This document shows, piece by piece, positions 13,543 through 28,136 of a DNA stretch of 64,000 nt (position 1 is the stretch's first letter; each line of letters starts with the position of its first letter). The translations under genes were made by a program, and so were the position numbers. Location of the stretch: positions 83,268,906 through 83,332,905 of the forward strand of contig OZ023267.1 in assembly GCA_964006375.1 (NCBI GenBank), in the 5' to 3' direction. Below the pieces are notes generated by a model. It ran no database searches. It saw nothing but the letters and a program-made list of their open reading frames with translations, and was not told the origin of the DNA. The DNA comes from Tillus elongatus. Its lineage: Eukaryota; Arthropoda; Insecta; Coleoptera; Cleridae.

Positions 13543-14928
13543 ATGGGTGACAAATCCGAACTAATAGCCTCCGATCACGGGGGTGGCTCCTTAAATGTTG
13601 AGCCAGAAACAAACTTACAGGCTAATGAAGAACATACAGTTATAAACCTCGCTACTACAGTAATTGATAACAGTAAAGAAACAGAATTACCCAACCCAAT
13701 GGCACAAAATCAAGATAGTCGTAATGAGAATGTTGCGCCGATTAGGAAAAGTCCAAACTCCACGCCGTTATTTTCACATATTGTCAAGCAAATAAATTAT
13801 CCAAAAAAGGACCAAGCAATAGTTTTCCCATCTTATAAAGAAATTGCCATAATGGAATATATCATTAATGTTGGAAATGTTGTTAAACCAGAAAATGTGC
13901 TGTTCGCTTCTAAAATATCAAATGGGAGAGTATGTATCTATTTGAAATCTAAACCATGTGTTGATAAATTCATGGTTGAGCATAATGGTATCACTATTGG
14001 TTCTGTTTTCCTGCCAGCAAGGCGACTAATCACCCCAGCGAGCAGACTTGTTTTATCCAATGTTTCTCCTATCATCCCTAACGAAGAAATTGTCAAAGAA
14101 CTACAAAATATCGGTGTGAAAATTGTATCGCCAATAACATTTCTAGGTGTCGGTTCTGGCCTTCCACAATATGCTCATGTTTGTAGTTTCCGAAGGCAGG
14201 TGTTTATTGTTCCAGATCAAAGTAAAGTTCCAGAGTCTATTGTTCTAAATTTCGAAGGGGATGCATACAGAATTTTTCTCTCAAGTGATGACTTGAAATG
14301 TCTAGTGTGCAACAGCAAAGGACATATCTCCAGAAACTGCCCTGAAAATAAAATTGATGTTCCCCAACGTCAACCGCACGAGGACCAAGATACAATGCAT
14401 CCACAGGAGCCTATAAACTCTGCTGGAGTGGATACTGGAAACTTACAGTCCACTTCAGGGACTTTGGCAAATATTGATAAAATGGGTCTTAAAAGGTTAG
14501 CTACAAGTGAGGCTGAAGTGTCAGATGACGCTACTTTAAAGAAAAAACCTCAAAGCTCACAAGATCTGGATTTTTTGCAGCCGGCTCCACCTAAAACTAA
14601 AGTAAAACAGCGAAAAAGAAACAGAAAGGCCCACCCAGAACCTTCAGAAGCTTATGAGTCGTTTAAGTATGTTTTTGAAGAACGGAGCTATATCCTGTCC
14701 CATGAAGACTTCAAGGCTTTTTTGCTTGAAGTGAAAGGAAAAGATAATCCGATAGTTGTGGCACAAAAATATACAACAGAAATACCACTATTAATCAGGA
14801 TGATATCCGAAATATATCCCAACATTGAACACAGAGCTCTAAAAGAGCGATGCAAAAGATTGGCAGTTTCCTTGGAGACTAACAGATGTACAGCATCCGA
14901 TACAGAATCTTCCTCTGAAACCTTTTAG
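13543..14928 (+). CDS. ORF1 protein of the Tx1-like LINE (nucleic-acid-binding)
   Basis: 461 aa. ORF1 proteins of LINEs bind element RNA and form the RNP; that role is inferred here. There is an acidic, low-complexity N-terminus, then a folded region (about residues 70-245). A CCHC zinc knuckle follows (CLVCNSKGHISRNC, residues 253-266), as in Gag-like ORF1s. Next come a polar linker and a basic segment (TKVKQRKRNRKAH, about 350-363) that could bind nucleic acid or act as a nuclear signal. A C-terminal helical domain contains RALKERCKRLAVSLE. The partial ORF1 of the second Tx1-like element, at the right edge, has the matching RALRERCKRLITALK, which supports this region being a conserved domain. 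The ATG at 13543 is the first in frame; ORF2 follows 82 bases after the stop. Confidence 0.85.
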   Translation: MGDKSELIASDHGGGSLNVEPETNLQANEEHTVINLATTVIDNSKETELPNPMAQNQDSRNENVAPIRKSPNSTPLFSHIVKQINYPKKDQAIVFPSYKEIAIMEYIINVGNVVKPENVLFASKISNGRVCIYLKSKPCVDKFMVEHNGITIGSVFLPARRLITPASRLVLSNVSPIIPNEEIVKELQNIGVKIVSPITFLGVGSGLPQYAHVCSFRRQVFIVPDQSKVPESIVLNFEGDAYRIFLSSDDLKCLVCNSKGHISRNCPENKIDVPQRQPHEDQDTMHPQEPINSAGVDTGNLQSTSGTLANIDKMGLKRLATSEAEVSDDATLKKKPQSSQDLDFLQPAPPKTKVKQRKRNRKAHPEPSEAYESFKYVFEERSYILSHEDFKAFLLEVKGKDNPIVVAQKYTTEIPLLIRMISEIYPNIEHRALKERCKRLAVSLETNRCTASDTESSSETF

Positions 14929-15010
14929 CTCATTCCTCCTTTTTTTTTGTTACCAAACTTTTTTTCCCCTTTTTTTTTCTCATATATTAATATTAATAAT
15001 AATAATAAAA

Positions 15011-18000
15011 ATGGCGTATAAATTAAAAATAATGAGTCTTAACACAAAAAGTGTTAGAAGTCAGATCAAATGGTTGACCCTTGAAACATTCTTAGAACAA
15101 AACTTTCCTGACATACTATGCCTGCAGGAGACTAATGTCTCTTCTTGCCCACTTCCACCATCATCACAAAAATCGTCTTATCAGTTTTTCTTTAATCCAC
15201 CAGTGAGGGACTATTCGGGCACAATTATTGCTGTAAAAAATTCCCCCCATGTATGCATTCTCCAAAACGACATAGTAATAGATGGATATATCCAATGGCT
15301 AACAGTATGTATCCAGGAAGCAGTAATGCATATTTTTTGTATATACCTTCCTCATGAAAATGATCTGTCTCAGTCTTGTATTTTAAGATTAAAAGATACA
15401 CTTCAGACGATACCCAATTCTGATTATGTGTTGTTATTGGGGGACTTTAATTGTACTTTACGGCCAGGCAGAGATCGACTGGGTTCACGGGAGAGAAATA
15501 CTAGACTCTCGGATGCTCTTGGGGATCTGATAAGGGAATTTAGCTATTCTGATATGTGGCTGATAACGTCACCAAACATTCCTGGTTACACCTTTTACAC
15601 AAGGGATTCAGCATCAAGAATTGATAGAGGTTATTGTTCAGATAACTTGACAGAAATACTCGCCAGTTCAAAACTGATACCTTCTTTTTCTGACCATTTA
15701 GCAATATCGTTTCTAATAAAAACAAAGATGCATAGCTTTAAAAACCCGGTGTGGCGTTTTCATAATTCACTATTAGAAGATTGTAACTATATATTCTGTA
15801 TAAACAATTTTTTGGACTCATTAAACCTAGAAAATATAGAAAACCATTGTGAATTTTGGGAGACGCTCAAGCAAGAAATAATGGAAATAACAAGACAATA
15901 CGTAAATAATAAAAAAACACAGGAAAATTGTGCTCTCGATAATTTTAAAAACTCGTTAAACAAGTTAATTAGGAGGGATAGTTATAACATCACAGAAATT
16001 TTCAGAGTAAGTAGTATTCTTAAAAATATTACGGAAAATAAAATTCAAGCCTCAAAACTGCAAAATCTACACGAAGCTGATAGACCCACCGCTATCTCTA
16101 TTTTACCGACAACTTCTAAAAGAGTGTTTCTCACCGAAATTTTTGAAAATGACAGATCATTTAATGACCCAAAAGAGATGTGTAAAACTGTGAATGAATA
16201 TTTTAAGGATATTTATGAGGACCCTCAGGAACATCTATCCTTGGATGACCGCTTGTTTGAGGGCCTCCCACAGATTGGCGAGGAACTAAAGACAGACTTG
16301 GATGCTCCTTTAACACTGGAAGAAATAACAAAGGCTTTAAAATCGCTTAATAAGAATAAAGCCCCCGGAATAGACGGACTAACACCTGAGTTTTATTTAT
16401 GCTTTTGGACTAGGCTAAAAAAACCATACCTTAATATGATAAATAAGTCTATAGAAATCCAGTGTTTTCCAAAGTCTCTGAGAACAGCTATAATGTCGTT
16501 ACTCTACAAACAAGGTGACAAAAGGTTATTAAAAAACTGGCGGCCAGTATCTATAATGACAACAGATTATAAAATCTTTTCGAAATCTCTCGCAACCAGA
16601 ATATCAAATGTTCTTAATGAACTAGTTCATCCGGACCAATCCTTTTGTGTCCCTGGTAGATCGATCTATGATGGTTTACACCTATATAGAGACCTTATTG
16701 AGTATGTCAACAAGACAGAATCTAATGCTGCTATATTGTCACTTGACCAAAGCAAAGCCTTTGACCGAATAAGCCATAGGTATCTGTTTCACACACTTCG
16801 AAAATATAATTTTGGCTCAAATATGATAAATTACATAAAAATGCTATATACAGGGGCCTTGTGTAATATAAGAGTATCAAATTTCATAACAGCTCCTATC
16901 AAGTTCATCACAGGTATTAGACAAGGATGTCCGTTATCTGGAATCCTCTTTACACTGTCCATTGAACCCTTGTTACACCTGTTAAGAACAAAATTGACAG
17001 GCTTTAAACTACCAGGTCAAGAAAATACAGAACATAATCTTCGAGTGACTGCATATGCAGATGACGTACATATAACGCTCACTTCTGCTGATGAAGTAAA
17101 CATGGCTTTGGAGTGCTATAGTGACTACTCAAGGAACTCGGGTGCAGTCCTCAATCTGGAAAAATGCCGAGGCTACTGTTTGGGAGGTCTCAAGAATAAT
17201 TTTCGCACTACTGGAAATATACGTTGGTCATCGTCTGGTGAAATAAAAATACTGGGAATATCATACAAAAATGATATTTTGTCCGCCGATCAAGAGGTCT
17301 TAGAGCAACTTTATAACAAAATAAAAGATAAGTGTAAGAAGTGGGAGGGTATTTTCACGTCACTTTCTTGGAAAGGAAGATCACTGGTTATAAACCAAAT
17401 AATTGCTCCGAGACTTTGGTATCATCTTCAGATTTTTCCGGTCGATAACGATTACCTAAACAGAATACAAAAAATATTCATAGATTTGTTCTGGGCTTCC
17501 CGAAAGCATTGGCTAACTGCTGATCATCTCTGTCTGCCGGTGAAGTATGGTGGTATGGGTCTAGTACATGTTCCATCTAAGGTCAGGAACTTTCGAATAA
17601 ACTTTATGTTAAAATATTTGGAGTGTAGCGAAAATGCTAAGTGGTATATTTTCACAAACCACCTTCTGAAATCTGTTTATGGTGCCAACCTCACATGGCA
17701 GACGTTCTTCATTGAACCTAACGTCCGTATATCGAATGTTTCTAAGTATATAGACTCAGTTCTGGAGGCTTCACTAACACTGAAAACTTACATCACAGAT
17801 CACGTAAAGACTATCTATGGGTATAAAACCTTTCCATTAACCAACTCCAGAATATTACCAAACATTCATTTTTCCAGTCTTTGGTTTGTTAATAGTTTTT
17901 TTACGATCGCTGACATCTTAGATGGAGGCCGTTTAGAAGCCTTTGAAAATCTACACATTAGAGACTCTGATCACCAATATATTCTGAAGAGAAATTTCCA

Positions 18001-18754
18001 ATTTATTAAGGAGAATCTTCAAAATGTTGTAATAGACACGCCAACAGAATCGGAAGCAAGGAACGGAAAAATTAAAATGTTTTTTAAAACCGCAGATAAA
18101 AAAGAAGTTGAGATGAACAGAACCCAGAAAAAGCTTATTCAACAGACTCTAGTACTGAAATACTTCCATGTAAATTCGCCTTTGAAGGGATCCTGGTCTG
18201 ACGATGTCATACACTGGATGGGCTTTCAGCAAAAGTTATCATTTGGATATGAAACGGATGTATCCGTACGGTTGGCAAAGAACAGGCTAGCAGATGGAAT
18301 CTACCTTCATAGGATTAGCAGTCGTATATCAAGTGTTTGTTCTCTGTGCAGTGTTCCAAATACAGCGTGGCATCTACTGATATCTTGTTCAGAAGTGCAG
18401 CAGGTTTGGTCTTTCATTGATACAGTGAAGTTAAGGCTCATGAGTTCCAACCTCCAGACTCGAGATATATATGCTGGCATCTCTTCCAATTCCCGCAACC
18501 AATCATCGAACTTTGTTAACTATTTGTGCAATCTAGCCAAATACACTATATACAACGCTTTCATAGCCAAAATGAAAAATGGACAACAGCATGGACCATA
18601 TATTCATTTGTTCAAAAATAGATTAAAGTCCCGTATCCTCACAGAGTTTGTTTGGTTCTCTGGCCGAAATGCGCTGGAAGATTTTCAGTATAAGTGGTGG
18701 AACGATGAGATGTTGTTTGGTGTGGACGGAACTTCCTTATTTTTTAAGTTCTAA
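15011..18754 (+). CDS. ORF2 protein of the Tx1-like LINE: endonuclease and reverse transcriptase
   Basis: 1247 aa, no interruption. N-terminal APE-type endonuclease (about 5-235): LNTKSVR, LQETN, LGDFNCTL (Asp145), SRIDRGYC and SDHLAIS (Asp228, His229) are the active-site landmarks. Reverse transcriptase (about 440-720): NKNKAPGIDGLTPEFY, WRPVSIMTTDYKI, LDQSKAFDRISH, GIRQGCPLSGILF and the catalytic AYADD (Tyr682 to Asp685). A C-terminal cluster CSLCSVPNTAWHLLISC (about 1112-1128) has the C-x2-C...H-x4-C spacing usual in L1/Tx1 ORF2s. The length fits the clade. Only the residues expected for activity were seen; no key residue is missing. The endonuclease presumably determines the AC target (inference). 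Confidence 0.92.
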   Translation: MAYKLKIMSLNTKSVRSQIKWLTLETFLEQNFPDILCLQETNVSSCPLPPSSQKSSYQFFFNPPVRDYSGTIIAVKNSPHVCILQNDIVIDGYIQWLTVCIQEAVMHIFCIYLPHENDLSQSCILRLKDTLQTIPNSDYVLLLGDFNCTLRPGRDRLGSRERNTRLSDALGDLIREFSYSDMWLITSPNIPGYTFYTRDSASRIDRGYCSDNLTEILASSKLIPSFSDHLAISFLIKTKMHSFKNPVWRFHNSLLEDCNYIFCINNFLDSLNLENIENHCEFWETLKQEIMEITRQYVNNKKTQENCALDNFKNSLNKLIRRDSYNITEIFRVSSILKNITENKIQASKLQNLHEADRPTAISILPTTSKRVFLTEIFENDRSFNDPKEMCKTVNEYFKDIYEDPQEHLSLDDRLFEGLPQIGEELKTDLDAPLTLEEITKALKSLNKNKAPGIDGLTPEFYLCFWTRLKKPYLNMINKSIEIQCFPKSLRTAIMSLLYKQGDKRLLKNWRPVSIMTTDYKIFSKSLATRISNVLNELVHPDQSFCVPGRSIYDGLHLYRDLIEYVNKTESNAAILSLDQSKAFDRISHRYLFHTLRKYNFGSNMINYIKMLYTGALCNIRVSNFITAPIKFITGIRQGCPLSGILFTLSIEPLLHLLRTKLTGFKLPGQENTEHNLRVTAYADDVHITLTSADEVNMALECYSDYSRNSGAVLNLEKCRGYCLGGLKNNFRTTGNIRWSSSGEIKILGISYKNDILSADQEVLEQLYNKIKDKCKKWEGIFTSLSWKGRSLVINQIIAPRLWYHLQIFPVDNDYLNRIQKIFIDLFWASRKHWLTADHLCLPVKYGGMGLVHVPSKVRNFRINFMLKYLECSENAKWYIFTNHLLKSVYGANLTWQTFFIEPNVRISNVSKYIDSVLEASLTLKTYITDHVKTIYGYKTFPLTNSRILPNIHFSSLWFVNSFFTIADILDGGRLEAFENLHIRDSDHQYILKRNFQFIKENLQNVVIDTPTESEARNGKIKMFFKTADKKEVEMNRTQKKLIQQTLVLKYFHVNSPLKGSWSDDVIHWMGFQQKLSFGYETDVSVRLAKNRLADGIYLHRISSRISSVCSLCSVPNTAWHLLISCSEVQQVWSFIDTVKLRLMSSNLQTRDIYAGISSNSRNQSSNFVNYLCNLAKYTIYNAFIAKMKNGQQHGPYIHLFKNRLKSRILTEFVWFSGRNALEDFQYKWWNDEMLFGVDGTSLFFKF

Positions 18755-18966
18755 AAAAAAAAAGTGGAAGAAAAAAGAATAGACATTATTTTTTATCAGT
18801 TTCTTTATTTGTTGTTTTTTTTTTAATCTCTTGTTCATTGTATTTAAGTTGAAACTTTATTTTCTTCATCCTTTTTAATTACAGAAATGACATGTATATA
18901 TTTTAATTACCTGATTGTAGAACTGTGATGTATTATCCTACTGTGATAATAAATAATAATAATAAT

Positions 18967-18970
<4 letters not shown>
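18755..18970 (+). other. 3' untranslated region and (AAT)n tail of the Tx1-like LINE
   Basis: AT-rich with T runs, no AATAAA immediately before the end, finishing in about seven AAT units. A similar (AAT)n run lies in the ORF1-ORF2 spacer (about 14988-15008). Confidence 0.7.

Positions 18971-19047
<77 letters not shown>
18971..19047 (+). repeat. (AC)n tract, 3' flank of the Tx1-like LINE
   Basis: About 38 units, continuing into ATATTGCAATGATTATGGC. That flank recurs next to AC tracts at 21328, 31621-31640 (other strand) and 50180. Confidence 0.95.
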
Positions 19048-19050
<3 letters not shown>

Positions 19051-19211
19051 TGCAATGATTATGGCAACCGTGCAATGTACCAACAAATGGCGACTCAAAC
19101 GATCTGAGTTGTAGTATACTCAGCTTGACGTTATAATGCTAGAAATACCGTCAGATCATCTATACACTCGCTGATTGGTAAGATATTTCGAGATGAACAA
19201 GCGTGCATACA

Positions 19212-19840
<629 letters not shown>

Positions 19841-19888
19841 ATATAACTATGAACGACTATGCGTTGTTTTGGCTTCGTATTTAAGAAG

Positions 19889-22525
<2,637 letters not shown>

Positions 22526-22899
22526 GGGTGGCCCACCACATATGCTATGGGCTCTCACGTCTATATTTTTTGTTATTTGCGTTTTCTTTCGGAAAATTTT
22601 TATATCCGAAAATAACAAAGGGCAAACAAATTTCATATGCAGGTTTACACCATAAAGAGTCAACCATTTGCCGACATTTGGATCTGTAAGCTGAAAGAAA
22701 GAAAAAAGTTATAGGCATTTCAAAAAAAAAATTTTTTGGGTGCCACTGATGACAAGAAAAACGCACAAAAACAAAATATTTTGTGTGGATAACAAAATCT
22801 GTATATTGTATATTACAAGCAAAGGTTAAGCTTTTTAGCACAAAAAAGGTCAAGAAATTCCAGAAAAAATACTTTTAAAATTTTAAAGTCTTTCCTCAT
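22526..22899. other. Non-coding stretch, nothing recognised
   Basis: Begins GGGTGGCCCACCACATATGC, which could be a transposon end next to TA, but no inverted partner was found. AT-rich with A runs and stop-filled in all frames. Confidence 0.4.
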
Positions 22900-23375
22900 A
22901 AAACGTCAAAGTCGCAATTTGAAACATTAAAATTGGCCACTTTTAGGCAAAGAACCTAAAATGTATACGGGCTATGCAAAGAAAATATCGCAAGAGGCGT
23001 GTTTAAAAAAATCTTAAGTTCCAAGTGCAAGCGTCATTGTCCTTCATTCTATTAAAATGTGTCCAGAAAATTCATTTCAAATAGTCAAATAGAAGCTTTC
23101 TCTGATACTTTGGCAGTAGTTTTAGTTAAGTTGAAGGTCTAACGTCAAAGTCGCAATTTGAAACATTAAAATTGGCCACTTTTAGGCAAAGAACCTGAAA
23201 TGTATATGGGCTATGCACAGAAAATATCGCAAGAGGCGTGTTTTAAAAATTCTTAAGTTCCAGGTTCAACCGTCATTGTCCTTCATTCTATTAAAATGTG
23301 TCCAGAAAATTCATTTCAAATAGAACCTTTCTCTGTATTTTTTTGGCAGTAGTTTTAGTTAAGTTGAAGGTCTAA
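22900..23375 (+). repeat. Tandem duplication, two units of about 238 bp
   Basis: Unit 1 starts AACGTCAAAGTCGCAATTTG near 22903 and unit 2 with the same words near 23141. Both run through CATTGTCCTTCATTCTATT to GCAGTAGTTTTAGTTAAG with a few substitutions and small indels. No coding signal. Confidence 0.85.
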
Positions 23376-23382
23376 TAGTCTA

Positions 23383-23499
<117 letters not shown>

Positions 23500-23680
23500 T
23501 CGCCTTAGAAAGAAAAACTCGTATCTCAGAAAATGCAAATTTTACAGGAGGCGAAAAAAAGTGATTTTGGGAAATATTAAGTAAGATTTGAATAATTTGA
23601 AGTACACATGACTTAATATTATTCATTTTCTGATTATTCATGTGCTTAACAGAAGTTTGCCTTTTCTTGTCATATTGAAA

Positions 23681-23800
23681 ATCGATTTACGTGGTTTTAC
23701 AATTTGTGATTACAAGATATAAGTGCTTTTCATATTTAACGTTGATATACGTGGTTTAACTTCTAGTGGTCCGAAAGGACATACGAGGTTTTCATCTTTA
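23681..23800 (+). repeat. Subterminal motif cluster, left side
   Basis: TTTACGTGGTTTTAC, ATATACGTGGTTTAAC and CATACGAGGTTTTC occur within about 120 bases, all in the same orientation. The terminal copy (GAAAAACTCGTATCTC) is in the opposite orientation. Confidence 0.7.
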
Positions 23801-24182
23801 TAATGAAATTGATCAGAACTACATTGATTGATTTTATTAATTTAACTAATTAATTTTCAAGTTTCATTTCATCATGTAATATCTACCGAGGTTGACAAAA
23901 TATTTGCAAGGCTCAAAAGTTGTTGCACAAGTGTTCAATGTGTTTCAATTAATACAAAACTTTGTTTATTTGATGTTTTTAAAAAAAAATCTGGTTTATC
24001 ATGATGAATATCAAAATATAATGGCAGATTATTATTGTATAGTGTATGATTTCAATATAATTTCATAGTCATTTTAAATTTAATCAGTTCAAGCATAGGA
24101 TAGGATACAATAAAAGCCAAGACTGAGATCAGAAAAAGTGTTTTATTAGAAAATAAAAAATTTCTTTGATTTACATTTTACC

Positions 24183-26731
24183 TTAAATCTTTACATTTAC
24201 TGGAATGATGCAACAACAAGTTCCTTTGTCACATAATTTGTTTTCAGCGTTTGACATGTGAGGTAATGCATCATAGTAGCTGTGAACTTGTCGTGGAAGC
24301 ACGGATTTCATTTCCTGTAGATGCTTAAATTTGACTGCTTGGAGTGGAATTTTGTTTTCATATAAGCATCTGACTGTAGTCTCACTTGATATATTTTTCA
24401 ACCTTCTAGGGAGATTTGAAAAATCTTCGTTGAAGTCTAATTTTACCTGAATATTTCCATCAGGTGTATATTTTATACATTTGAGATTAGTTACAACTGG
24501 GTCACCTTTCTTTTGTCCAGGTCTGATGGATGTTACGAACTTCAAATCACTGAATTTCTTGAAAAAAGTATGTTCTAGATATTGCACTTTGAATGGTGCT
24601 GGATGAATTCTTGCTGTTCTGCAAGCTTCAATGTAGGCAACTGGAGAATAAATCTCACGATTTTTTATTTTTCTTTCAATGCAACTATGCATAGCGTCAC
24701 ACTCCATCTGGGTGTGTCCCTTTTCTAAAAATTTTTGAGTAATAACGATACCTAATTTCTTTGAAATCAGAAGAAGTGTGTTAGCCATGATAGTGTTCCG
24801 GTTTTGGTATGTACAACCGTCACTATATATAATAATATTGTTACCATTCTCCACCTCATTTATAATAAAGTTATACAGAATGCTTGCGAATTCATCAGCA
24901 TTCAGTTCCCCCTCAGTTTCGTCCCACAAATAACAGTAGCCAGCCCCTGTTTTCAGATCATACAAAGTAAAGTTGTGCACTTTTAGTTTAGTGCGATAGT
25001 ATAGCGCCGACGCTTTTAGGGATGGGCAAAGTAAAACGGCCTGTAAGTCCATTGTGAATACTGATGTATTATTGTCATCGCTAGTCTTATCGCTCTCTTT
25101 TTGCTTTCTTGCCTCATCTTTTCTTCTAATGTGCTCTTTAAATTCTTCTTCTGATACATTTCCGCTTTTATAAGCACAGCAAGTGTCGCACTGGTCTTTT
25201 TTGGGGCTAAACAATGCTAAGTTGAACTCATCAAAAACAGAGTAGAAAGTAAAAATGGATGTTACAGGGTTATCTTTGTTTAGAGATTTACAGAAATCTT
25301 TATATAGCCGGAACAGTTCTGCCTTTGATTGCCACCTAGGCTCAAGATAAAGTTTTGTTGAACTCTTCCGACAATAATGAGATTCAAGCTTAGGCAGGCT
25401 TTCAAAAAAATCTGATAAAAGTTTTCTAACTCTGTCGGTCTGAGGTCTCCTTGGTGAGACTTCTTTTCCATTGCTTTTTTTATGTGTTCTTGCGTTCTGT
25501 GCATTGTTTTCAGAATCATTTTGTTCTGGTAACTTTGATACCCAATCATGTACCGCCCACTCTCCAATGCTGAGTGTAGATAGGAACATCCTTTTGCATA
25601 CTTTAACACGCTCGCCAGCTTCATCCGGTTTCAAATAGTAGACAAAAGAATAATGGCGCCGTGAAGCTCCTGCAGCTTCAACTGTTCGCTGTGCCACAGG
25701 TCTCTTGTCAACTAAGCCGTTTATGAAAACTTGTTTCTCACCATGGTTCAACCTATAAAATTGTTTGAAGATCTTCTCTCTCATACTGTCAACAATCTCT
25801 GCACAGCCAAAGCCTCTCAAGTTTTTTTCCACACATGAACAACGGCTCTTCATGATTTTTTTTGGCCTCTTCACATCGAAAACAGCTTTACCTGCTTCAG
25901 TTTTACGTCTACCAAAATACTCTAGTCCTTGAGACCTCTTTAGTTTATTATCATTTGCGATCCACGATTCTTTGTTGCCTTTTCCTCTTTTAGCTCTTTT
26001 ACGTTGGGAGGAAATTTCCTTGCTATAAGTATGGTCTTCAGGCACATCACTTTCATCTCCCGAGGGTATGTAATCCTCATCTTCATGATTAACTCTTTCG
26101 GGCACTCTGTCAATTTCTCCTACGTTCGCAATATTAGTTTCCATTAGAGTCACACTGTTTTCAACATCAACTACAGGCAGAGTATCTAGGTCTAAGTAGT
26201 TTGCAACTAAGTTTGAGTTCGAAGTTGACAATAAACTATTTTCTTTGAAATTGCTTTCAGCTTTCGGCTGTTCTGGGATTTCATCGAATATAATACAGTT
26301 GGTTAGGTCTGTTAAAATGCCGGGGTTACCATCATTCGGTTCCAAGACAAAGCTGTTGTCATCTTCATTTGGAACTAAAATTAATTAGATATGGTTGGAA
26401 CTATGTTGTCATCTGTATGTTTAGGAAGAGTGGAATCCTCAGTGGAAGTAACATCTTCAATGTAGGTAGCTTGATTTGTATCTGATATATCAATGAATTT
26501 TTCGCCATCTGTAATGAATGAATTCAGTAAAAACAGAACGTTTTGTTACCAATAATATAAATTACTATCAAGTACTAGTATAGTATTACATAGAAAACAT
26601 GTGCCCCTACATTAAACATTATGTTCCATGATAATTCATCACTTACCTTTTTTTCTCACATCTCTGTTAGAACGTGATGCTTGGTTCAAAGCCAACTCTA
26701 ATATCAATTTAGTTCGACTGAATTGACTCAT
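24183..26731 (-). CDS. Transposase-like protein of unknown superfamily, two predicted exons
   Basis: The large exon is open from 26374 to the stop at 24183. An ATG at 26731 starts a 28-codon first exon (MSQFSRTKLI...), ending at 26647 before a canonical donor read as G|GTAAGT on the minus strand. Joining it to an acceptor TTTTAG at 26375-26380 keeps phase and gives 758 aa. Numbering within the large ORF (codon 1 at 26345): acidic N-terminus, basic KRAKRGKGNK (about 117), cysteine motif QCDTCCAYK (385-393), then TMDLQAVLL (Asp433), YSDGCTYQN (Asp509) and LEKGHTQMECD (Glu548). The spaced D, D and E residues suit an RNase H-fold transposase (inference). The pattern recalls an arthropod family that I remember as DUF7869; this is unverified. 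Sola-type transposases are an alternative. An extra exon at about 26410-26510 is possible but ends in a stop. Confidence 0.75.
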
Positions 26732-26871
26732 AATTTCGCTCTGTGAAAAGATATCAATCATACATAATAGGTTTTGAACTGTTATACATGCCTCGAGATC
26801 GCTTATTAGGTTTTATTTTATCAACAACTAAAATATTTCGTTTGCTATTATATTGGCGTTTGCAAAGAAAA

Positions 26872-27487
<616 letters not shown>

Positions 27488-27566
27488 TTATGATTTAGTC
27501 ATATACTGATATTTGGATTGCGCAAAATTGTGTTATTTTAAGTTATTAGCTCTCAATTTTTATTTA

Positions 27567-27900
27567 CAGTAAGTCCCCGCTTAACGTTCTAGTTAGGGAT
27601 CTAACAATCGCGAGGTTAAGTGAAACAACGTAAAACGAATGATTGAGAATGAATATAATGTACATACATAATATTATGTACATATTTGTGACTGCAAAAT
27701 GATTAAAACAGTATTCATTTACGTATGTATTATGCACATGCCTACACATTATATTTTTTTACTACTATTTTAGACTTATTTTAGAATAACAAGGTAATAC
27801 TGAATCAGTTTCAACGTTAAAGGATACATTTGCCTACAACAAACTGCGACGTTATAATGAAACAACGTTAAATGAGACGACGTTATGCGAGGAGTTACTG
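27567..27900. mobile_element. Pogo/Tigger-like MITE
   Basis: 334 bp. The left end is TA|CAGTAAGTCCCCGCTTAACG and the right end on the other strand is TA|CAGTAACTCCTCGCATAACG, with further AACGTT words inside both arms. The CAGT...CC[CT]CG...ACG pattern and TA duplication are those of pogo/Tigger-type non-autonomous elements. No reading frame. Confidence 0.85.
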
Positions 27901-28071
27901 TATATAACCATAGTCCAAAATTGATGTACAATATTTATAACCATTTTAGTGAATTTTCTTAAAAAAAAACTTCACTATTGAGGAGATCGCGACTTTCGAA
28001 TTTTGAAAAAATGTCTTCAAATGAGCGCGAACTAGACCTAGAAGAAGAAGACGGATCCGGGGTCAGTTTCA

Positions 28072-28074
<3 letters not shown>

Positions 28075-28133
<59 letters not shown>
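28075..28133 (+). repeat. (TA)n tract
   Basis: About 29 units. It separates a GAGGAGATCGCGAC-type repeat on the left from a TA-bounded repeat on the right. Confidence 0.95.

Positions 28134-28136
<3 letters not shown>

Larger units (their letters stand above)
13124..18970 (+). mobile_element. Tx1-like non-LTR retrotransposon inserted in an (AC)n microsatellite
   Basis: A 5.85-kb element with a 419-bp 5' leader, ORF1 (13543-14928), an 82-bp spacer, ORF2 (15011-18754), a 3' untranslated region and an (AAT)n tail (about 18949-18970). It is flanked on both sides by (AC)n, with the tail reading AATAATAATA directly into ACACAC. The two-ORF layout, APE-type endonuclease, RT and C-terminal CCHC cluster, and the resemblance to the Tx1 group of L1-like LINEs, support the class. 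Known Tx1-clade members include microsatellite-specific families, so the AC target is plausible as true specificity. Both ORFs are open, so this copy may be intact. Confidence 0.88.

Noticed and set aside
24804..24986. Plus-strand frame within the transposase gene
   Set aside because: Shadow of the minus-strand coding sequence.
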